Positions 1 through 6,700 of a DNA stretch of 8,576 bases are shown one piece after another. This stretch comes from Streptosporangiaceae bacterium (GTDB lineage: Bacteria; Actinomycetota; Actinomycetes; Streptosporangiales; Streptosporangiaceae). The stretch is from contig JASIBJ010000527.1 of NCBI GenBank assembly GCA_030045215.1, positions 1 to 8,576 of the forward strand, read 5' to 3'. A model generated the notes under the pieces. The model did not search any database, was not told the origin of the DNA, and was given only the letters and a program-made list of their open reading frames with translations. Position numbers and translations under genes: made by a program. Each line of letters begins with the position of its first letter. Position 1 is the first letter of the stretch.

Positions 1-58
1 TCTACATGCCGGGGCCAGCCGCCGAGGTCCCGGCGTCAGGTCCGGATTCGGGGCGCTA

Positions 59-188
59 TGCCTGCTCGGGGGGACGACCCCCCGGACCCCCCGCGCTTCG
101 CAGATGCAGTGCCTGCTCGGGGGGACGACCCCCCGGACCCCCCGCGCTTCGCAGATGCAGTGCCTGCTCGGGGGGACGACCCCCCCCC
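59..188. repeat. 51-bp tandem repeat, about 2.5 copies, downstream of xerC
   Basis: Two identical 51-bp units lie at 59-109 and 110-160. A third, partial copy from 161 breaks down near 185-188, where its C-run is lengthened to nine. Each unit starts TGCCTGCTCGGGGGG and contains GGGGGG-ACGA-CCCCCC, a 6-bp G/C stem with a 4-base loop. A second C6 run follows, and the unit ends CGCGCTTCGCAGATGCAG. Read on the xerC strand, each unit carries two G6 runs. The array begins about 14 bp past the xerC stop, so it could act as a transcription barrier or terminator without a T-tract, or be a dispersed intergenic repeat. 51 is a multiple of 3, so shadow frames stay open through it, but I see no gene here. 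The function is inference; the repeat itself is directly visible. Positions 1-58 hold nothing I can identify. Confidence 0.9.
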
Positions 189-201
189 GGGTTTCGCGAT
201 G

Positions 202-1203
202 CTAGGCCCGCGGATGCGCCTGGCGGTAAGCCGCGACAAGGCGATCGACGCTGACGTGGGTGTAGATCTGTGTCGTGGACAACGAGGCGTGACCGAGTAT
301 TTCCTGGACGCTGCGCAGGTCAGCGCCGCCCTCGAGCAGGTGCGTGGCCGCGGTATGTCGCAGGCCGTGCGGGCCGGTGTCGGGTACCCCGGCCGCGGCG
401 AGCCGGATGTGCACAATCCGCCGAACCGTCCTCGGGTCGATCCGTCCGCCCATGACGCCGATGAACACCGCACTGCCCGACCGGGCGCTGGCGAAGGCCG
501 CGCGGCCGGCCGCCAGCCAGGCGTCCACGGCCCTGATGGCCGGGATGCCGACCGGGACCATCCGCTCCTTCGCGCCCTTTCCGAGTACCCGGACGGTGCG
601 GCGGCCGCGATCAAGGTCGTCCAGGTCGAGCCCGCACAGCTCGCTCACCCGAATCCCCGACGCGTAGAGCAATTCCATGATCGCCGCATCCCTGAGTTCG
701 ACGGCAGCCCCGGCCGGCCCGGCGGCCCGGGTGGGGCCGTCAAGCACGGTCAGCATCTGCGCCTGACCCAGCACCTGAGGCAGCCGCTTGCTCACCTTCG
801 GCGAGCCCAGTTGTGCGCCGGGGTCGGCGGCAAGCCAGCCCCGGCGGCACGCGAACGCGGTGAAGGCCCGGACGGCCGCCGCCCGGCGGGCAACGGTCGC
901 CCTGGCGTGGCCAGCCCTGTGCTCCTCGGCCAGCCACGCCCGAAGCTCACGGATGTCCAGGCCGCCGATCTCGCGGCGTCCCTGCCCGGCCGCGTGTGCG
1001 AGCAGTGCGCCGACGTCGCCGCAATAGGCGCGCACCGTGTGCGCGGACAGGCCGCGCTCGGCGGCCAGATGCCGGGCGAAGGCCGCAAGCGCCTGGCTGA
1101 ACTCCTCCGGCAGACCGGGTGCCTGGCCACCGGGCTCGCCGGCCGGACCGGCGTGCTTCTGATCCGGGGCGCCCATACCGCCAGTGTGCGCTACGGCGGG
1201 CAT
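202..1203 (-). CDS. xerC: Tyrosine recombinase XerC (XerC/XerD family)
   Basis: Site-specific tyrosine recombinase, expected to work with a XerD partner at the chromosomal dif site to resolve chromosome dimers. The 333-aa chain has a SAM-like core-binding domain (about residues 35-125, FARHLAAERGLSAHTVRAY) and a catalytic domain (about 148-328). All catalytic residues are visible: Arg185 in ASGIRVSEL, Lys209 in GKGAKER, His279 and Arg282 in HGLRH, His305 in LGHASL, and the nucleophile Tyr314 in TTQIYTHVS. The C-terminus QAHPRA is typical of Xer proteins, and the YTHVSV form favours XerC over XerD (recollection of the family, not tested). The first 30 residues are a Pro/Gly/Ala-rich extension beyond the usual roughly 300 aa, and neither Met1 nor Met10 (start at 1176) has a strong ribosome site, so the start is uncertain. 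The gene is intact, stops with TAG, and lies 158 bp downstream of glmS on the same strand. A phage or integron integrase is less likely given the Xer-type termini. Confidence 0.9.
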   Translation of the reverse strand: MPAVAHTGGMGAPDQKHAGPAGEPGGQAPGLPEEFSQALAAFARHLAAERGLSAHTVRAYCGDVGALLAHAAGQGRREIGGLDIRELRAWLAEEHRAGHARATVARRAAAVRAFTAFACRRGWLAADPGAQLGSPKVSKRLPQVLGQAQMLTVLDGPTRAAGPAGAAVELRDAAIMELLYASGIRVSELCGLDLDDLDRGRRTVRVLGKGAKERMVPVGIPAIRAVDAWLAAGRAAFASARSGSAVFIGVMGGRIDPRTVRRIVHIRLAAAGVPDTGPHGLRHTAATHLLEGGADLRSVQEILGHASLSTTQIYTHVSVDRLVAAYRQAHPRA

Positions 1204-1303
1204 GAAAGCGGTGAACCCAGACCCTGGCGGGCCGAATCAGGTGGACGGGCCGTACGAATGGCACGCAAAGGCGCGGCTGTTGTAATCAGGCGGCCGGGAC
1301 GCA

Positions 1304-1360
1304 GGCCGGCGGATCCGGCGCGGACTCGGCCGGCGGATCCGGCGCGGACTCGGCCGGCGG
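1304..1360. repeat. 24-bp tandem repeat (two copies plus 9 bp) between glmS and xerC
   Basis: The unit GGCCGGCGGATCCGGCGCGG followed by ACTC occurs perfectly at 1304-1327 and 1328-1351. A third start, GGCCGGCGG, occupies 1352-1360. It ends one base before the glmS stop codon at 1362-1364, so it lies in the glmS 3' untranslated region and upstream of xerC. Each unit is rich in self-complementary GGCC, GCCGGC and GGATCC, so the transcript may fold. No T-tract is present. Whether it is a terminator or simple slippage expansion cannot be told from sequence. The rest of the gap (1204-1303) shows no clear promoter or RNA gene. Confidence 0.85.
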
Positions 1361-1361
1361 C

Positions 1362-3176
1362 TCACTCGACGGTAACGCTCTTGGCCAGGTTCCTCGGCTT
1401 GTCGACGTCGTTCCCGAGTGCGACCGCGGCGTGGTAGGCCAGCAGTTGCAATGGCACCGACAGCAAGATCGGATCCAGTTCAGGCTCATTGCGCGGGACC
1501 ACGAGGAAGTCGTCGGTCACCCGGCTCGCGACCGCCGAGTGACCGATCACCAGCACGCGGCCCTGCCGGGCGCGGATCTCGCCGAGAGTGCCGAGGTTCT
1601 TCTCCAGCAGCTCGTCCTCCGGCAGGACCGCCACGGTCGGCAGCGCGGGGCCGACCAGCGCGAGCGGCCCGTGCTTGAGCTCGCTTGCCGGGTAAGCCTC
1701 GGCGTGCAGGTAGGACACTTCCTTGAGCTTCTGCGCGCCTTCCCTGGCCACCGGCCAGCCGCGAACCCGCCCGATGAAGAACATGCCCGGGTACTCGGCG
1801 AAGTCCTTGGCCACGGCCGAGATCTCCTCCTCCATGGCCAGGATCTCGGCGATCTGGCCGGGCAGTTGCCGCAAGCCCGCGACGATTCGCTGCCCGTCAG
1901 CGGGCGAGAGATCACGTATGCGGGCCAGGTGCAGGGCCAGGAGCGCGAACACGGTGACGGTCGCCGTGAAGGTCTTGGTCGAGGTGACCGACACCTCGGG
2001 GCCCGCGTGCAGGTAGACGCCGCCTTCGCATTCCCTGGCGATCGTGCTGCCCACCGTGTTGATGACGCCGATCGCGCGCCCGCCCTTGCGCTTGACCTCC
2101 TGCACCGCGGCCAGGGTGTCATAGGTCTCCCCCGACTGGCTCACCGCGATGTAGAGCGTTCCCTCCTCGATCACCGGACTGCGGTAGCGGAACTCTGAGG
2201 CCGGCTCGGCGTCGGCCGGGACCCTGGCCAGCTCCTCGATGAGCTGGGCACCCAGCAGGCCGGAGTAGTAGGCCGACCCGCAGCCGAGGATCTTGACCCG
2301 CCGGATTGCCCTGGCTTCCCGCGGGTCCATATTCAGCCCGCCCAGGTGCGCGGTCGCGAACCGGTCGTCAAGCCGTCCCCGCAGCACGCGCTCGACGACC
2401 TGCGGCTGCTCGTGGATCTCCTTGTGCATGAAGTGGGCGTGCCCGTCGGCGTCGTAGCTGGCCGCATCGGCGTCGATCACAGCGGCCTGTTTGGTAGTGC
2501 GGCGCGCGTCCAGGGTCGAGGTCCTGAACCCATCGGCCTTGATGGTGGCGATCTCCCCGTCGTCCAGGTGGACGACCTGGCGCGTATACCTGACCAGCGC
2601 CACCACGTCCGAGGCGGCGAACATCTCCTTGTCGCCGATACCGAGCAGCACCGGGCTGCCGTTGCGTGCCACCACGATCCGGTCGGGGCTGCGGGTGTCG
2701 ATGACCGCGAGCCCATAGGTACCGACGACCTGCCTCAGCGCGAGCCGGACGGCCTCCTCCAGGTCGCCGTCAGGACCGGCGGCGATCAAGTGCGCGACCA
2801 GTTCGCTGTCGGTCTCGGAGGCGAACTGCGCGCCCGCGGCGGCGAGCTTGGCCCGCAGCTCGTCGGCGTTCTCGATGATGCCGTTGTGGACGATCGCTAT
2901 CGGGCCGCATGCGTGCGGGTGAGCGTTCTCATCGCTCGGCTCGCCGTGCGTGGCCCACCGGGTATGGCCGATGCCAGGGCTGCCCTTGACCCGGGCCGGG
3001 ACGTCGGCCGCCAGCTCCGCGACCCTGCCCTTCGCTTTGCGCACCCGCAGGTCGCCGCTCCGGCCGATGACGGCGATCCCAGCCGAGTCATAGCCTCGGT
3101 ACTCCAGCCGGGCCAGGCCCTCGAGCAGGACCGGAACGCTATCCCTGGCGCCGACGTAAGCCACGATTCCGCACAC
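1362..3176 (-). CDS. glmS: Glutamine-fructose-6-phosphate aminotransferase (isomerizing), GlmS
   Basis: Cytoplasmic enzyme converting fructose-6-phosphate and glutamine to glucosamine-6-phosphate and glutamate, the entry step to UDP-GlcNAc for peptidoglycan. The start is GTG at 3174-3176. It is fixed because the second residue must be the nucleophilic Cys2 that becomes N-terminal after Met removal, and GGGA lies 5 nt upstream. The 604-aa length is normal for the family. The class II glutamine amidotransferase domain (about 2-220) shows CGIVAYVG, EYRGYDSAGIAV, HTRWATHG (71-78), VHNGIIEN (96-103) and Asp123. The linker has the conserved FMHKEIHEQP (249-258). SIS domain 1 has GCGSAYYSG (298-306), SQSGET (346-351) and STKTFT (399-404). 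SIS domain 2 has KLKEVSYLHAEAY with Glu486, ELKHGP with His502, and the closing LAKSVTVE with Lys599, matching the E. coli isomerase residues Glu488, His504 and Lys603. The gene is complete, with no frameshift. It is flanked on the same strand by the 90-aa gene upstream and xerC downstream. I see no glmS ribozyme in the leader. Confidence 0.98.
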   Translation of the reverse strand: MCGIVAYVGARDSVPVLLEGLARLEYRGYDSAGIAVIGRSGDLRVRKAKGRVAELAADVPARVKGSPGIGHTRWATHGEPSDENAHPHACGPIAIVHNGIIENADELRAKLAAAGAQFASETDSELVAHLIAAGPDGDLEEAVRLALRQVVGTYGLAVIDTRSPDRIVVARNGSPVLLGIGDKEMFAASDVVALVRYTRQVVHLDDGEIATIKADGFRTSTLDARRTTKQAAVIDADAASYDADGHAHFMHKEIHEQPQVVERVLRGRLDDRFATAHLGGLNMDPREARAIRRVKILGCGSAYYSGLLGAQLIEELARVPADAEPASEFRYRSPVIEEGTLYIAVSQSGETYDTLAAVQEVKRKGGRAIGVINTVGSTIARECEGGVYLHAGPEVSVTSTKTFTATVTVFALLALHLARIRDLSPADGQRIVAGLRQLPGQIAEILAMEEEISAVAKDFAEYPGMFFIGRVRGWPVAREGAQKLKEVSYLHAEAYPASELKHGPLALVGPALPTVAVLPEDELLEKNLGTLGEIRARQGRVLVIGHSAVASRVTDDFLVVPRNEPELDPILLSVPLQLLAYHAAVALGNDVDKPRNLAKSVTVE

Positions 3177-3219
3177 GAGCGTCCCGCCTTCTCCCTGGCC
3201 CGGACCACTGCGCGGCCCT

Positions 3220-3264
3220 GGACCTTGCCGGGGCCGCCCGCCTGCACGCAGGGCGGCCAGGTCC
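3220..3264. terminator. Bipartite hairpin between the 90-aa gene and glmS
   Basis: GGACCT (3220-3225) pairs with AGGTCC (3259-3264), and GGCCGCCC (3232-3239) pairs with GGGCGGCC (3251-3258). This gives 14 perfect G/C-rich pairs, with a 6-base one-sided bulge (3226-3231) and an 11-base loop (3240-3250). It sits 17 bp after the stop of the upstream gene and 44 bp before the glmS start. That position fits an intrinsic terminator without a U-run, as is common in actinobacteria, or a structured glmS leader that tunes read-through. The pairing is seen directly; the role is inferred. Confidence 0.6.
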
Positions 3265-3280
3265 TGTCGTTCGACGCCGC

Positions 3281-3553
3281 TTAGCCGTAAATAATCCTGC
3301 GCAGCTGGCGCAGCGACAGCTCAGGCGGCGCGTACCTGCGCTGCGGCATCTCCACCGCAATGCGGGCAAATACCTGATCATTGGTCAGCCCGCGTCCCTT
3401 TAGCTCACGATGCCTGCGGCGGACGAAATCGGGCGGCGCCTCGGAGAAGTACCCGAGGACGTCGGCGATCACACGAGCAGCCTCGGGCGGTGTCAGCGGG
3501 CAGCTCTGGACGAGGTAATCGACGAGCTCCGCGGGCGGTTCCGGCCTCGGCAT
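3281..3553 (-). CDS. Small conserved-looking protein of unknown function (90 aa)
   Basis: I do not recognise a characterised family. The 90-aa product starts MPRPEPPAELVDYLVQ, is mostly helical in pattern and charged, and has no signal peptide or membrane segment. The C-terminal part is strongly basic and looks constrained: GRGLTNDQVFARIA (residues 54-67), QRRYAPPEL (71-79) and the ending LRQLRRIIYG (81-90). This could suit a nucleic-acid- or protein-binding role, but that is speculation. The frame extends in principle to an ATG at 3647-3649. I chose 3553 because the extra 32 codons are rich in A/T-ending codons (CTA, CTT, AAA, AAT, GTT, GCT), unlike the G/C-ending codons after 3553, and because a dyad occupies that stretch. 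No strong ribosome site precedes 3553, so the start is only moderately sure. The gene stops with TAA, lies 104 bp upstream of glmS on the same strand, and is separated from it by a hairpin. Confidence 0.72.
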   Translation of the reverse strand: MPRPEPPAELVDYLVQSCPLTPPEAARVIADVLGYFSEAPPDFVRRRHRELKGRGLTNDQVFARIAVEMPQRRYAPPELSLRQLRRIIYG

Positions 3554-3593
3554 GCGGCAATCATGCCCGGACTGGAGTTCCTCAGCAACATTT

Positions 3594-3611
3594 CTGCCCG
3601 ATTTCGGGCAG
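3594..3611. promoter_or_regulatory. 18-bp dyad (operator-like) upstream of the 90-aa gene
   Basis: CTGCCCGATTTCGGGCAG has 8-bp arms, CTGCCCGA and TCGGGCAG, around a central TT. The centre is too tight for a stable RNA loop, which favours a protein-binding dyad over a terminator. It lies about 41 bp upstream of the chosen start in a locally A/T-richer stretch. On the gene's strand, TTGATT (3613-3618) abuts the dyad on its upstream side, and AGAAAT lies 17 bp further on, so the dyad could sit inside a weak promoter spacer. The promoter reading is tentative; the symmetry is exact. Confidence 0.5.
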
Positions 3612-3743
3612 GAATCAAGCACTAGCGAGGCTAGACCGCTCACTTTCATGAGAACGGCCCAGGTTCGACCTGCGCCGCCGGGAGACGCAGCTCCGGACCC
3701 GCCTCGTTCCCTGAAAAGATCACTTTGAGCGGAGTCGACGTGT

Positions 3744-3757
3744 GCCCGCGGCCGGGC
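3744..3757. terminator. Short GC hairpin at the helicase stop codon
   Basis: GCCCG (3744-3748), CGGC, then CGGGC (3753-3757) forms a 5-bp G/C stem with a 4-base loop, touching the last base of the helicase TAG stop (3757-3759). A second, stronger stem inside the last codons, CGCCGGG (3804-3810) with CCCGGCG (3818-3824), lies just upstream in the transcript. Together they may slow or end helicase transcription before the 90-aa gene 200 bp on. There is no T-tract. Short GC stems are common at this base composition, so confidence is low. Confidence 0.25.
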
Positions 3758-6700
3758 TAGCGCTGGCTGGCGATGTCTCCGGACGGCATCCGGGCCAGCT
3801 GGCCGCCGGGACCACCACCCGGCGTGGCGGGTGGGTGCGCTGCGGCAGCTGACGGCATCCCGCCCGGCGCCCCTCGAGGTGGCTGCGGCGCCCGAGGCGG
3901 CTCCGGCGGCTCTATCCTGGCCACGGCCTTGTCGTAGGCCTCCACCACCCTGGCTACCTCCGCCTCCGGATCACGGAACCAGTTGGTCGACCAGAGCCGG
4001 TGGTAGCTCCAGCCCAGCCGCTGCAGGTGCTCGCCCCGCAGCCGGTCCCTGTCCCGCACGCTGCCCGACTTCCGGTACGACGCGCCATCGGCCTCAATGG
4101 CCAGCACCATCCGCCCTGGGTCCTGCGGGTGAGTTGCCGCGAAGTCCACCCGGTAGCCGCCGACGCCGTAGCGCGGCACGACCGTGATTCCGCGCGCCGC
4201 CAGCCGGTCCCGCACGTCCTGCTCGAACGAGTCGAGCTTGGCCGCGCCGGTCGCCTGCGGCGCGCTGCCACCCGAGCTGGCATAGTCCAGGTAGTCAGCC
4301 AGCATTCGCGCCCCGGCCTTGGTGACCCGCTCGGGGTCGACGTCGTGGCCGGAGAACGAGCTGACCAGGGTGAGGCGGTGCTTGGCCCTGGTAGCCGCCA
4401 CGTTCAGCCGTCGTTCGCCCCCATCGCGCAGGAGCGGTCCCCACTGGTAGCGCATCCGCCCATCCGGATGCTTGCCGTACCCGACAGTGACGATGATCGC
4501 GTCGCGCTCGTCTCCCTGCACCCGCTCGAGGTTCTTCACGAAGAACGGCTCAGCGCCGTCGTCGGCGAAGAACGGCTCAAGTCGCTCGGCCTCATCCTCG
4601 TCCAGCCGGGCCAGCGCTTCGCGCAGCGCGGCATCTATCCGCTCCGCGTGCTTGATGCCGAGCGCGATGACCCCAAGCGACTCATCGGGGTATTCGCGGG
4701 CGTGCTCGAGAACTAGGTCGACGACCTTATGCACCTCTGCGGTGACCGACACCTCCTGGCCGGCGCCTGACCCCTGCGCGACCACCACGTGACGCAGGCA
4801 GTCTCCCCTGAAGACGCCGGGGAAGGTGGTGAGCGCGCCACCGTAGATCCGGCTGTTGGAGAAGGCGACCAGCCGTTCGTCCCGGCTGCGGTAGTGCCAG
4901 GCCAGCGGGGCGGTCGGGAGCAGCGGCCGGAGTGCGTCCAGCACCGACTCGAAGCCGACGCCGAACGAGACGAGGCTCTCGTCCTCCTCGGCGGTCTCGT
5001 CGTCTGGCTCGCTGACTCGAGTGAAGAAGTTCGTCGGCGGCAGCTGCCTGTCGTCCCCGGCCACGACGATCTGATGGCCGCGCATGATGGCAGGAATCGC
5101 GTCGGCGGGAACGATCTGGCTGGCCTCGTCGAAGATGACCACGTCGAACAAGCGGACCGCCGGGAGCACCTGGCTGACCATCAGCGGCGACATGGCCCAG
5201 CACGGCTTGATCGCGAACAGGACGTCGCTGGCCTGGTCGAGAAGCCGGCGCAGCGGAAGATGGCCGCGCCGCAGGGCGGCCTGCTTGCGGATCACCCGCG
5301 CCTGCAGCGGGTGCCGGTCACAGGCCTCGGTTAGCGCCTCCGCCCACGCGCGCTGAACGCGGGTCGCGTTCGCCGTGAGGTGCTGCACGTCATGGGTGCG
5401 GAAGTCGTGCGCGATCTCGTCCAGCGCCATTCCGGCGTCAGCGGCATACCGGGTGTCGCGCACCCTGACCTGGTCCAGGACGGAGGAGTACCAGGAGTGG
5501 TCGAAGGCGGCAGCAGCCATGTCCGGCCCGGCTTCGCGACAAGCAAGGTCGTCGAGCAACGGGCCAAGCCCGAGATCGTCAAACCGGGTTCCGAGCTCAT
5601 ACAGCCGCGGCAGCTTCCACGGCGTTTCCTGATCAGCGACGAGCCGGCCGAGCACCGGCTCGGGTTCTGCCCCGAGCCTGACGACCGATCGCAAGGCGTT
5701 CAGCTGACGCTCGCACTGCTCGTGTACACCCTCGACCTCGTCCAGCGCTGCGGGCAGCCGCGGTGTGCCGTTATCGGTGCGCAGCTCGCGCCACTGAGCT
5801 TGCACCACCGAGGCGGCCGCCAGCGCGTCGGCGAGCTGTTCCCACGACGTGTCGTCGCCGGCGACGACCAGCGACCGGGCTTGCTTGCGCAGCGCCCGGC
5901 GCTCCATGAAGCTGACTCCGGCCGCGCCGCCCGCGGCTGCGGCGAGCCGGTCCACGTCCGTCGCGTAGACGCCGGGCGCGAAGGTCTGCAGGGACGCTCG
6001 CACGGCGGCGAACAGCTGCATCCGGCTCAGCCGGTCCTGATAGGACTGTGGTAGCCGCAACCCCGTCTCGGCGCACGCCTGTTCGAGGCGCTGCGCCTGC
6101 ATCGGCAGGCCGCGCGTGGCGATGCGGACCGCGAGCTCGCACGCCTGCTGGGCTTCGTCCCTGGTCCGCAGGATCGCACCGAACCAGGGCGTGCTGGCCG
6201 GCCGGAGCGTGAACCCGCCCAGGTGCGCGAATTCGCGCAGCTCGTCGCGGATCCGGTCGGCGCGCTCCCGGCTGATTCGCTCGGGAGCGCTGATGCGGAC
6301 CTGCGTTCTCGCGCACTTCGGGATGCCGAGCAGGGCGGACTGCACCTGAAACGGCGTGACGCCCCAGGGCTGATGCACTTGGTGCAACGCGGACGCATGC
6401 CGGGCGAGCCGGCGTTGCCGGTCGGTCAGCCGCCGGTGCAGGTCATCAACGTCCGGCTCGGCCGTGCTTTGCGACTGCTCCAAGGTGTCGCCCAGGTCGC
6501 GGCAAATGCGCATCCGATCCCTGGTCCCATCGTGGATATCGAGCACCGTGCCGCCAAGCTGGACGTTCTTGAGCCGGGACAGCACCGCGTCGATGGCAGC
6601 GCGTTTCTCGGCCACGAACAGGACCTTCCGGCCGCGCGTCACCAGGGCGGCGATCAGGTTAGCGATGGTCTGGCTCTTGCCCGTGCCGGGCGGACCGTGG

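Noticed and set aside
1..201. dif site or CRISPR array next to xerC
   Set aside because: No dif-like imperfect palindrome with paired 11-bp arms was seen, and the 51-bp repeats are contiguous, without unique spacers, so this is not CRISPR.
58..1437. 459-codon open frame on the + strand
   Set aside because: It is antisense to xerC along its full length, starts inside the 51-bp repeat, has Arg/Pro/Gly/Ala-biased composition and shows no known motif. It is a GC-driven shadow of xerC.
3177..3280. glmS ribozyme in the glmS leader
   Set aside because: The 104-bp leader is too short and its hairpin does not show the ribozyme core as I know it. The class is known from Firmicutes rather than actinobacteria.
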